Under the pieces are notes generated by a model that was not told where the DNA came from, ran no database searches, and was given only the letters and a program-made list of their open reading frames with translations. DNA of 64,000 nucleotides from Talinum fruticosum. Its lineage: Eukaryota > Streptophyta > Magnoliopsida > Caryophyllales > Talinaceae. Position numbers and translations under genes: made by a program. Location: NCBI GenBank assembly GCA_021018815.1, contig JAITYX010000053.1:3420001-3484000 (forward strand), given 5' to 3'. Shown piece after piece: positions 1 through 10,506 of this stretch (its first letter is position 1; every line of letters begins with the position of its first letter).

Positions 1-584
1 AAGAAACTTACTACCAGAATTTTGAAGGAAGCAAGCATCAGCGACATAAAGAGGACGACCAACTTTCAAGTAATCTGATGTCGAAAGAGAACACATCTCA
101 TTTTATTAAGCATCTCGACAATTATGATATGGCAGCAAGCAGCACCTAACAACCCCCTTCATAGTGGGGAATATGAGGTTATTTTTAGCGAGACTTTCAA
201 TTGCCATGAAAATTTCATTTCACACATCCCACTACTGATCGATATGAGATCCCGGTTCATCTTGTCAAATACAACTTATAATGGATGAGGAATGCTCGGG
301 GTGCTACCATGGGACTTGGGGTCTATTTGTCAATCTTAGGGGCCTACTGCAAAGAGCAGCTCACTTAGTGGCGAGAGATTAGTGGTTCCGGCCTCCAATT
401 GGATGCTAGTTATTATGATGCATTAATAGAAGCATCTATCCTTTTATTTATTTATTATTGTTAATAAAGAAATGCGAGAGTGAAATCGAGAAAATATCAA
501 ATATCAAATCAATTCAATTGTAAATATAAAGTGAAGTTATACATGTGTCTTTTCTAATCTTTTAAGTGTACATGCAACACAAAA
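1..584. repeat. Unassigned AT-rich DNA with first copy of a ~285-bp dispersed duplicate
   Basis: Positions 1 to about 285 recur almost unchanged at about 1387-1671, with small indels between the copies. No open reading frame of note runs through either copy and I recognise no protein family in any frame. The rest, to 584, is AT-rich and ends in a poly-A run just before the 66-bp tandem array. I see no gene here. Confidence 0.6.
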
Positions 585-865
585 AAAAAAAAAAATCCCA
601 GAAAACACAATAATAAATTGTCAAGAAACCCATATATATTCAAATCGAAAACAGGAAAAAAATCCCGGAAAACACAATTATAAAAGTCAAGAAACCCATA
701 TATATTCAAATCAAAAACAGGAAAAAAATCCCGGAAAACACAATAATAAATGTCAAGAAACCCATATATATTCAAATCAAAAACAGGAAAAAAATCCCGG
801 AAAACACAATAATAAATGTTAAGAAACCCATATATATTCAAATCAAAAATAGGGAAAAAAATCCA
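585..865. repeat. 66-67-bp tandem repeat, about four copies
   Basis: The phrase ATCCCGGAAAACACAAT recurs at about 595, 662, 728 and 794, and a degraded start of a fifth unit lies near 861. The period is 66-67 bp. Each unit ends with CATATATATTCAAATC. On the minus strand the period is close to a multiple of three, so a 106-residue ORF (554-874) reads a 22-residue repeat through the array. This is a consequence of the period and not evidence of a gene. Confidence 0.85.
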
Positions 866-1386
866 ATAATCCATTTGCCATACTATATTAAATTGGTATA
901 TTCAAGACTATTCGAGGTTTAGATAAATGTTTGCAATTTTGGTGAGTAGTTCCGATCAAAAGATCACCCAGGTACTTAGTGTATGCTTGTTGGCAAGATT
1001 AATGAAGAGCGACTTGTTGAACATCTTGGTCGGGAATAGCCAGGAATATGTTTTTGTTTTTTAAGACTCACTATTTACTCGAATATTGACCTAATTAATT
1101 ACCCAACAAATTCTATCTCCTAGTTACACATACAACACCTAGTATCCAAGAACCACCCCCAGACTAACCTTATCTAGGGACGTGGAGTCTCAAGTCCCAA
1201 TCTTGAACACATTTCAACCGCAATCTCAACTTTAAATTTGAACATCCAATATGGCGGACCAAACTCCAAACTGTGACTTTTACCCCATGGATACACCACT
1301 TCTACGAAACGGTATTCGAGATGCGAGACATCATCAATTTAGTTATCTTTCAAAAATCTCATCACCTAGAGTAATCTCCGGCCAAT
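866..1386. other. Non-repetitive AT-rich spacer, no gene recognised
   Basis: No long ORF and no recognisable domain. The minus strand holds short coding-like stretches between stops near 1150-1330, but I cannot assign them to a family. It separates the two copies of the 285-bp duplicate. Confidence 0.4.
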
Positions 1387-1671
1387 AAGAAACTTACTAC
1401 CAGAATTTTGAAGGAAACAAGCATTAGCGACATAAAGAGGACGACCAAATTTCAAGTAATCTGATGTCGAAAGAGAACAACACATCTCATTTTATAAAGC
1501 ATCCCGGCAATTATGATATGGCAGCAAGCAAGCACCTAACAACCCCCTTCATAGTGGGGAATATGAGGTTATTTTTAGCGGACTTTCATTTACCATGAAA
1601 ATTTCATTTCACACATCCCACTGCAGATTGATATGAGATCCCGGTTCATCTTGTCAAATACAACTTATAAT
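1387..1671. repeat. Second copy of the ~285-bp dispersed duplicate
   Basis: Near-identical to 1-285 in the same orientation, starting AAGAAACTTACTACCAGAAT and ending CAAATACAACTTATAAT. Differences are single substitutions and short indels. The flanks after the copies differ, so this is a local direct duplication of about 285 bp rather than one long tandem unit. Confidence 0.75.
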
Positions 1672-2990
1672 AATTGATTATTACAAACTTCATAAAATGC
1701 TCGCAATAATGCACCACTAAAGACAGTTCTCAATTATAATCTTTAGGAAGGTTAAAAGATCAAAGCTTTTATGAAATATAATGCATGATTATCTCCAAGG
1801 AGTGGGGGGATGAAGGAAGCTGGGAGTGCATTCAAGTATATTCGAGTACTCGAAACAAAGGGCAAACGCAAAATTGACCCCAAATTGACCCCAAAAGGGG
1901 AGTATAAGTAAAGGTGAAGAATAACAAAGATTCACAATAAAAGGGAAATACCAAATTCACATAAACAATTCGTCGAACACCTGGCAGGCGAGAGGACAAA
2001 ACGATTACCGACACCCACTAAACGTACAAAAGTTTAAGCGTATGCAAAATAAAATGTCAAACAAAAACAGACTTCAATCCGGAATAGATTCGGACCTAAA
2101 GCCCGCCGTTCATTTCTACATATGCAGAAATATAAAGCTTGAAACTAAAAAATGCAAAGGAACCACAAACAATTAACGGGAAAATCTTTCGAGAGTAAAA
2201 TTACCCGAAGAACCACGTCCCGCTTGCGAATGCAGGGTGGAAGAACAGAGAATTATGGGGTGGAAGAACAGAGAATTATGGGAATTTATTTTCAAACATC
2301 AATTTACTCACAACCAAAAGAGTGACAGAGCAAGAGCCACACGACAATTGCGAACATGAGAAAGTGAGAGAGAGAGAGACAGAGGACATCGGAACCCGAA
2401 GAGGAAGGAGACGACGGCGGCCTCGGCGACTGTGGACGACGATGGTGGGTGTAGGGCTGGTTGATTCCGACTTTAGAGGAGGAGGGCGATAGCGAGTGCG
2501 AGGCTGGTTGATTCCAGGAGACGACTGCGGCCTCGACTTCGGAGCGTTAATTCCGGGAGACGACCGCGGCCTTGGCTTCGAGCAAGAAGACGATGGCGGT
2601 CTCGGCGATCTGCTATCTTTTTTATTTCGAGAGCGAGGGCAATGACTTTAGTCAAGCAAGGCTGCGAAGTTGTTGATTCCGGTGAGAAGTGGTGGAAGAG
2701 AGAGAGAGGGGGGAGAGGTGAAGATGATACGGGGATTTGGTGGAAAAGAGAGAAGAAATAGAGAGAGAAGGTAGAGGTATAGATAGATGCAAGAGGGATA
2801 GAGACGTGTAAGACATCGGTGGTCGGAGTTTAGCGAAAAGATAGAGACGTCACTGCTCAAGTTTATCAACAACGGTGGATATTTAATTTAAATTTTTTAC
2901 TGATAAATTAATTTAGATCAATGGTTGGAGTTTATCTACACAATTTTAATGGTTCGAGATCATTTTAAATTCCGAAAATTACTCTAGTTG
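1672..2990. other. Unassigned spacer with purine-rich GAGA tracts and a GC-rich patch
   Basis: From 2340 to 2770 the plus strand is unusually rich in GAGAGA and in GACGACGGCGGCCTCGG-like words, with imperfect internal repeats around 2470-2610 (GGCTGGTTGATTCC occurs twice). It could be the leader or first exon of a decayed transposon or gene. The ORFs here are short and low-complexity, so I do not call a gene. Confidence 0.35.
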
Positions 2991-3167
2991 CAGCATTTTG
3001 AAATTTGAAAAATTGGCATTATATAGTGTATAGATAGATTATTTATATCAACGACTCATATTTAATGGACAAATAATTTTTATGGTTAACATTGCCTTAA
3101 ACTTCTATAATCACCCCCTTCGTAATATTTGACTGATTTAAAAATACTACTATTATATATTGTATCG

Positions 3168-3218
<51 letters not shown>

Positions 3219-3263
3219 TTTATTTTTATTTTTATTTTTATTTTTTATTATTATTATTATTAT
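3168..3263. repeat. (ATT)n microsatellite, first duplicate
   Basis: Nearly pure ATT repeats turning into TTTTTA-type interruptions toward the right end. Confidence 0.95.
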
Positions 3264-3532
3264 TTTGGCAAGGAGTAAAAGAGAGTCCATATATAAGTTA
3301 AATTTTTTTTTCAAGAATAAATTATCATTTTTTTATTAGACGAAACTCCTAAATTCACCCTTGGGCCGCCATGTCATACTTTTGAAAAGATTGCTAATGT
3401 ATAGTATATAGATATAGATTATTTACATCAATGATTCATATTTAATGGACAAATAATTTTTATGATTAACATTTCCCCAAACTTCTACAATCACCCCCTT
3501 CGTAATATTTGACCGGTTTAAAAATACTACTA

Positions 3533-3537
3533 TTATA

Positions 3538-3568
<31 letters not shown>

Positions 3569-3577
3569 TTATTATTA

Positions 3578-3649
<72 letters not shown>

Positions 3650-3672
3650 TTATTATTTTTATTTTTATTTTG
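3533..3672. repeat. (ATT)n microsatellite, second duplicate
   Basis: ATT repeats with several ATTTT interruptions. This is the expanded counterpart of the tract at 3168-3263 inside the duplicated unit. Confidence 0.95.
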
Positions 3673-3834
3673 ACAAGGAGTAAAAGAAAGTCCATATATA
3701 AGTGAAATCTTTTTTTTAAGAATAAATTATCATTTTTTATTGGACGAAACTCCTAAATTCACTCTCGAGCCGCCATGTCATACTTTTGAAAAGATTGCTA
3801 TTATATAGTATATAGATACTCATGAAAGATCTAT

Positions 3835-4530
3835 AACATTAGCACTTCAATTGAATGATATCACTGATATAGTTTTAGAGCTGAAAGCTTAGTTAGAAGG
3901 TATTAAAGTTGAGATCAAAGAAATTCAAAACTAACTATCATTAATACATTTCTCTTTAACCAATGAAGTTGGACATATTAGTAAGTCTAATTTAGGTAAG
4001 AGTGTTCCTTTTTAGCATAATTATCAATTTTAAAATCCTAATAAAACAAAAATCCTAATTCCTTTGCAAGAATTTAAAACCCTAAGAATTGAAAAAAATC
4101 ACCTTTGAAAGAAACATCAGAACAAGAATATGAAGTTTAAAAACTATGATCTATATAAACTTCAAAAAACGTTTTCTAATGAATATGATCCAGAAGTTTT
4201 AAATAAGATAATGAGTGTTATTGCACAAGAACTACTTAATATATCTTAAGAAGAAACGAATTATCTCTATCTTGAATAAGAGAATTATCAATAAATAAAT
4301 TTGAATAAATTAGATGAAATTAACACTCTATCATTAGAAGAAGTACAAAAAAATTAAATAAGAAATACGAAAAAATGGTAGAAGAAAACGAGTTTCAATT
4401 GGCGATGAGCTTAATGATGAAGATTTGGAATTAGATTTAGCTAATAATGTGATCCTTAAACCTGAAGACTTTCAACGATGATCTAGAAGAAATACAATTT
4501 TTTTAAATAACCAAGGTATGTCCCAAGTGG
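3835..4530 (+). pseudogene. Decayed coding stretch with coiled-coil character, family unknown
   Basis: The plus-strand frames carry a degenerate coding-like stretch broken by many stops. An early part reads as a hydrophobic/charged heptad-like segment (LALQLNDITDIVLELKA). Later parts are rich in Lys, Glu, Asn and Leu, and a region near 4330-4450 is acidic. Several stops lie where a Gln codon would fit (TAA/TAG for CAA/CAG), consistent with decay by C-to-T change. The Lys/Glu/Asn-rich composition and coiled coil recall structural proteins of endogenous pararetroviruses or retroelement gag, but no diagnostic motif is visible and I leave it unassigned. Confidence 0.3.
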
Positions 4531-4775
4531 AAGAATAGCAATTTTTTTCTTTGGCATTTATTCTAAATAAAACAACATTATTCAAATATATTAGTCTTAG
4601 GGCCTTTTTGAATTGGCATTTGTACGTTGTACGAATATTCATAATAACTTTCAAGTCATTTCATTTCATTTTAGCTTATTTAAGCTCATTTTAACTATAA
4701 CAGTGATAACAACTATAAGAGTTTATAAACGCTGGAACAAATATAATAGGTATAATCGCTAATTATAACATCACA

Positions 4776-4918
<143 letters not shown>

Positions 4919-4956
4919 GTTAAGGATTATATTACCAAAACATCCCAAATAATATA

Positions 4957-6195
4957 GTGCAATTTAGAAGTCCATACATATGTTGTGCATCTCTCACTGC
5001 ATCTCTCCAATTGGCATATTTGCTATTGATCTTCGCAAGGAAATCAAACCGAAACATAATGCCAGCGCATATTGCCTTCCATATATATTCTTCAGATTGT
5101 TGTCTCCCACCAAAGAATCTTGTATTTCTTCTGCCCAGATGTGATATTGATGAGCTGCATATGTGGAGAAAATCAACTTTCTATGTCCAACTTTCCATGG
5201 TCCATTAAGAAGTGCTCTATGCAATGACTAAAGGCAATTAGCTGTGTAATTCCAATTTAGCCACCAGCAGACTTTATCCTATACTTCCTTAGTGAATGAG
5301 CAATGCAAAAATATATGCTCAATTTATTTAATGTATCCCTCTTCTTAACGTAACTTACAAAGTGTCAATCCCTTCCATATATTAAGAGAGTCTAGCAGTA
5401 ATGGGGTTTCTATGGATTAAGATCCATAATGTAAAATAATGTTTGGGTATGTTTGGTCTACTCCATACTAGCTTGTCCCAAGGGACTTAAGATTCAACTT
5501 ATGTGAGCCATTTATATCCACTCTTGACAGTGTATAGGTTGTGTTTTGTTAGCTGCCATCTCCATGTAGCATTACATCGTTGCTTAAACTGCTCCTTAAC
5601 TCTGTGCAATTTCTTTAAATACGAACATTTGTCAACTTTAGGAATATACTGCCATCAATCCTCCTTCTTCAGATAGTGCCCGTGGATCCATCTGACCCAC
5701 ATATTATCCTCTTTCTGATTCATATTCTAGATATGTTCAGCCATTAATGTTGTGCTCCACTTTATAGGGTTTCTTAGTCCTTTTCCCCTATTCTCTTAGG
5801 CTGGCAAACCAAGTCCCATGCTATCAATGGTGTTTTAGTACTCATATCATTTCCACCCCAAAGACACAACCTGCATTAGCTTTAACTTCCTTCAACACTT
5901 GTTGTGGCAATACAAACACAATAGCCCTAAAACCTATTACACCCATAAGAACTGAGTTGACCAATTAAACTCTCCCAGTACATAAGAAATGTCTGCTTCC
6001 CAAATCTTGATTTTTGCTATTAGCTTGTCAACTAGAAGAGCACAACCATTTTTTTAGATCCTAGTTGAGGTGATTGGAACCCCTAGATATCTAAAAGGTA
6101 ATGTGCCTTCTTTAGAACCACTGTTTTGTACCAAATCTTGCTTCCAATCTACCTTAAATCCACTAATGACAATCTGTGATTTTTTGGGCTAACTT
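4957..6195 (-). pseudogene. LINE (L1-type) reverse transcriptase 3' part with zf-RVT region
   Basis: On the minus strand the frames give a typical plant LINE RT C-terminus. Near 6070-6110 is YLGVPITSTRI, followed by segments matching the 'LV..I...I..W....LSY' block. Around 5230-5360 is a Cys/His-rich stretch ending in a GYI-IEHIFLHCSFT-like motif, and at 4994-5224 an AAHQYHIWAEE block typical of the zinc-binding region at the end of plant LINE ORF2. Stops and frameshifts are frequent. The element is interrupted at 6195/17114 by SIRE copy B, and its upstream RT sequence resumes at 17114-17285 in the same frame sense. Confidence 0.85.
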
Positions 6196-7763
6196 TGAAG
6201 GTTTGCTCAGGGAGAGACTAAGTCACCCTAGAGGGGGGATGAATAGGGTGGTGGAAGATTTTTATGAAAATCAAACTCTTTTCCGAAAGTACGAACGAAG
6301 CGATTTTGAGTCTATATTGGGGTCGAAAAGTATGAACTCGGACTTGCAGTGAAGAGTAAAGAAGCGGATTAAACCGACACTTTGAGTCCGTGCTGAGTCT
6401 AGAATGTACTCGGAAAGTGAAGACACATAAAATACGTGGAAACCCTCTTGGGGCAGAAAACCATGAACCGTGCTAATCCAAGTACGAAATCAAATCCACT
6501 ATTTTGAGTCCACAAAATACGATAGGATCGACTGAACCCAAGTTGCTCCCTTAGACAACTCTTTACAATTTTTCCTAGACTCGAAATTCTCTTATCCGAT
6601 CTAGTACTTCCTAACCGAGATAACCCTTACGGTTAGGGACAAGCTGAGCCGAGTTAACCCTTACAGCTCGATCAAGGGACCTTACTTAGAGAGTAAGAAA
6701 AAGAGTGTTTGTAATTAAGTACAAGACCTTACAACTTAGAATACAACGAATTACAGAGTGGGAGTTGTAAGTAGAAGATTGAGAATGAATACAATGACTT
6801 TTGATCAAGTATGTGTATTAACAATAGGTTAGGCAATCTGCAAGTCTTGAGAGTTGGCTTCCTTTTATAGATGACCAAGCAGCGTAGCCGTTGTGTCCAT
6901 TTTCTGACTGGAAGTTCCTTTATGACCGTTGTGAAGGATTTTCCGAGTCACTCGGAAAATATCCGTTGATATGTGAACGTTAGGCAACGGCTCTTGACTT
7001 CCTTGGGAGTGCCTAAAACCACTGGTGGTGTCTTCAAAAGTAAGGTGGAAACCACCGTTGAGCTTAGTGTTGCAGATTTTCATTTTTGGAAACAGACAGT
7101 CCACGACAAAGTGTCCGAGGCTAGGTCACGAGTGGAAAAAGCCTTGTCTCGCTGGTGATTTGACGTTTTGAAACCGGTTACTTTTGTATTTCAAATATAA
7201 GAAAGCCTCATTTGAAACACCTACAAAAGTAAATCAATTTGGTTCTCAAAGTATAAAATACTTTGGTCCAAGATTAGACACGAGATAATAATATAATTAC
7301 GATAATTAAGTGACTGATTATCCGGGTCGGAAAAGGAATGGAATTTTCTGAGTCTAATATTCATGAAACTCAAAATTCCATTTGAGTCGATCTAAAAGAG
7401 AATCAAGTTGACTAAAGAATATCGGAGGAAATAAACTTGATCTAGACTGAGCATGAATTCAAACTAAGATACCGGAGTTAGAACGTAGAGCGGATAGTGT
7501 TTGAATCATGCGAAATATCCGAGTGTCGATTGACTCGGAACCGAGTGAAACAAAGTGAGTGCAGATATGCTTTACGAGTCACTCGGAATCATGTGTAAAT
7601 GCATGAGATAAATTCTTTAACACTCGAGAGAAGATACTATATCACTCAAAAAGTTTCTAAGACATAGGGAATGACTTGAAATCAAAACTCTATAAGTGAG
7701 AAAGTCTTATACCCGATTCTCTTGATAGAACTCGAAATGTGCGGAGTAAAGTCCGAGTCTTCA
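6196..7763 (-). repeat. 3' LTR of SIRE copy B
   Basis: About 1568 bp with terminal TGAAG/CTTCA, closely matching 15555-17113. The TATA box (read as CTTTTATA on plus) is at 6862-6869. The left boundary abuts TSD AACTT. Confidence 0.93.
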
Positions 7764-7776
7764 ATCTCTCGCTTTT
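7764..7776 (-). other. Polypurine tract of SIRE copy B (degenerate)
   Basis: In minus sense AAAAGCGAGAGAT immediately precedes the 3' LTR. The corresponding tract in copies A and C is AAAAAGGGGAGAT. The match is partial, with two pyrimidine interruptions. This tract primes plus-strand DNA synthesis in reverse transcription. Confidence 0.7.
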
Positions 7777-8182
7777 GATAAAAGACATTCCATACGTAGA
7801 CGTAAACTTTGTTAGTGACATAGATCTGTTTTTGCATATTTTAAAGCATGAAAAAAATAGATACTTATCAATTATCAATGAAATGCATTTATTTTGACGA
7901 AGATGCTAAGCAAGAGAACATATTTGATGGAAACTCGAAATGCTTGCATTAAACATTAAACTCGGAGAATTGGAAGGAAATGCATTACTTCATTGAAGAA
8001 AAAGATAATATATACAAAGAGTGAGAGAGAGAGTCTCCCCTAGACAAGACGAAAAATTTTTCTATCTATATTCTCCCCTTGCCTTTCAGCAAAAACAAAA
8101 AAATGGGAAGAATACAACAAGTAGTGCATATTTGATGTCCTGGACGAAACAAAAACAAAGAAAAAAGAAAAAAACTAAGAAA

Positions 8183-9840
8183 TTAAGAAGGAGGGGATGG
8201 ATTTGTCCGAGTTGAGGAGGAAGGACGACCGGTGCGCCCGCACTAATAGGATCTAGACGATGTGTTTGAGCGCGGTGGAGGAAGTACCGGAATCTCTCGG
8301 CAATGGCTCGGCTCCGAGTGGTTGACCCGGAATGAGGGGATCCAGAGGTTCGTCCTCTTGGAGCGGAGGAGATGGAGGGGTGTGCTCAGGTTGACCCCTT
8401 GCTGATTGTCTTGGATCGGCAAGGTCTTCGACCCACTCGGACTCGCCGTCCGAGCCGATCGGCTCAGGTTGAGCTTTAGAAGCACTTGCACCCTCAGCTG
8501 TGCCTCCTCGTCCTTCTTAGTTTCCCGGCCTTCGAGCTCGCCGAGCTCGTAAAGAGCCGCATCAGCCGCGAGCTCTTCCGCTTCTTCTTGATCTTCTTCT
8601 TCCTTCTCTCCTCTCGTCGGAGGAGGACTTGGCAAGGCTCGAGGACTCTTCGGATGTGTCGGAGTCGCCTTGGTCCTGAGCTGCCTTGGACCGTCTCTCT
8701 TGGAGGAGCTCTATCGGCTCCTTCTGCTCCTTCACCGAGCCTTCATCTCAATAAGTAGGTTCTGCTCGCTCTCGGATTTGAGACTGGGCCGTTTTTGGTT
8801 GATGGTCATAGATCGATAAACAGTCTTAAGTGACCGAGTATGTCCTTGAATTCCAAGGACACAGAGTTGAGTTGATTTTGTCCATGAATACGGAGGACAA
8901 AATAGAAGAGAGAGACCTAGAAGCACCCGAGGTGGAAGCACCACCAGGTGGGGCAGGAAGAGAAAGGGGGCTTCTTTTTGAGTCCGAGGCGGAGAAGGTG
9001 GCCTCGGCTCGAAGCCGTGAACCCGCACACCGAGTTCGGTTTCCGGTATCCGTACCCTCGAAGTTCCTTTTGCCTACAACTATGGCAGCCTCAAAAGCTG
9101 CGGTCGGATCTAAGGGAAGAGGAACTTTGAATTGTTTAAATACAAGGGTAAGAAGAGCACCGAAAAGAAGGGAGGTGTTCTTCTTGCTTTAGAGTTAAGT
9201 TGGCACGACCGCCATTTGCTCGATTATGGAAGGAAAGAGGTCTACTTCATAGCCCTCTAGAATGTCAAAAAGAGCTTTGAGGTGCTTGGAGTTGGGGTTC
9301 TCCTTGCTAGAATGATGAGAGAAGAAAGTTCTCATCAGCAAGAAACATAGAAGACGAGCTTCGACTTCAACCGAGTCACGGAGAAATTTTTGCGTGACCC
9401 GGGGAATTCTTTTGCATACTTTTCAAAGAAGTCGTCGGCGACTTCAGTGAAGGGAATGGGATTGCTGTTTAAGAAGAGGGAGGAAACTTTAAACGAGACG
9501 ATGTAGAAGGGAAGTGTTTATACAAACCGTGATGTTACGAACCCCGAAGGTTAGGACACCTTCGTAGCTGGTGAGATGAGTGTAAAACTCGGAGATGAGT
9601 GTAAAACTCGGACATGAGTTCAAGATAGATGAACTCGCTGAAACACGTAAAGTTGTAAACCCCAGCTTGTTTGTATGTGAGATAACCACGAAAATTTAGT
9701 GGTTGGGAAGAACTTATCATCCAAGCGTAGATGCTTCGGGTGACAATAGGCTTAGAATTGGAGGGGCCTTCTTGACTTTTGGTTCGGGGTTTCTTTGTGG
9801 CAGAGCCAAGAAAGTCAGGATGAGAACCTCTTTTTGGCAT
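8183..9840 (-). pseudogene. Env-position ORF of SIRE copy B (plant transposon-protein domain)
   Basis: Minus-strand reading frame starting at ATG 9840 and running about 550 codons to a TAA near 8183, broken by frameshifts. The first ~30 residues are basic with a KKPRTK cluster. A conserved block follows (AWMISSSQP, FRGYLTYKQAGVYNF, CFSEFIYLELMSEFYTHL), typical of the third ORF downstream of pol in SIRE elements. The later half is rich in Pro, Glu and Ala with an acidic run EKEEEDQEEAEEL, then a basic Ser/Arg tail (PPPRSNTSSRSY). I see no signal peptide or clear membrane segment, so 'envelope' describes position only. Homologues lie at 29557, 40461 and 46287, and a fragment at 61086. Confidence 0.78.
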
Positions 9841-10095
9841 TTTGGATGAGAAAAGAGAGTAGTGAAACTTTGAGAGAGGGTAGAAGAGAAGAACTCGAAG
9901 AGCTTGATAAAAGAAAAGAGTAGAAGAACGAGTTGAGAGCAATTGAACTTACTTGAGACGATCTTCATGAAGCTTGAAAGTACTCGGAGTTGCTTGTAGT
10001 ACGGAGAGCTTGTTCACGAAGATTTGAGTTTGAGAGAGAAAGAGAGTAGAAATATTGCGCGAGAGATAAAGTAGAGAAATGAAGGAGAGTAGGCG

Positions 10096-10104
10096 CTATT
10101 TATA
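10096..10104 (-). promoter_or_regulatory. Putative internal TATA box upstream of env-position ORF, copy B
   Basis: Minus-sense TATAAATAG lies about 260 bp before the env-position ATG (9840). Upstream in minus sense (10130-10240) are several CCGTT-core words (TAGCCGTTGG, CTAACCGTTGAG, AACCGTCAC). The same arrangement is seen in copies A, C and D. Function is inferred from conservation. Confidence 0.5.
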
Positions 10105-10506
10105 GGAAAACAATCGTCCTTCAATATCCATTCCGACTCGCCTCCTCAGCGAGTCACCTTAGACTGGTGTGACGGTTCTCTTCTCAACGGTTAGAATTCC
10201 AGCGGTTTGTCTTCCAACGGCTAGTTGTCCGATCACAGCGCGCAAGAGAGAAATAGAAAGAGAAAAATTTTGAAAACAAATTCCGAAATTCTCCACTTAT
10301 CTAGAGATGATTTCGTAAGATTGATGTCCACTTTTACTCAAAAGTCCGAGTCCGACTCATCTTAGTTTTTGAGTGACTCGTAAGCTGGAAGTAAATAATA
10401 ACTATCGGCTCGGTATCACTAAGTCAATTGAACCGATGGTTACTAAAGAATTCTAAACACTTAACACATAATCATGCAAAGAAATTTTCACAAAGAAAGC
10501 ACATAA

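Larger units (their letters stand above)
3005..3825. repeat. Tandem duplication, unit about 405 bp, each with an ATT microsatellite
   Basis: Two units, about 3005-3410 and 3411-3825, share CATATTTAATGGACAAATAA, then CACCCCCTTCGTAATATTTG, an (ATT)n tract, CAAGGAGTAAAAG, and GCCGCCATGTCATACTTTTG. The order is conserved, which shows a direct tandem duplication. The microsatellite tracts differ in length and interruptions. Confidence 0.85.

Noticed and set aside
585..865. CRISPR-like regular repeats
   Set aside because: Units are contiguous without variable spacers and the setting is a plant genome; a simple minisatellite explains it.
2400..2660. Host gene first exon
   Set aside because: No continuing frame, splice-supported second exon or recognisable domain.
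8243..9192. Several overlapping ORFs on both strands (for example plus 8830-9192)
   Set aside because: Plus frames are shadows of the minus-strand env-position ORF of copy B.
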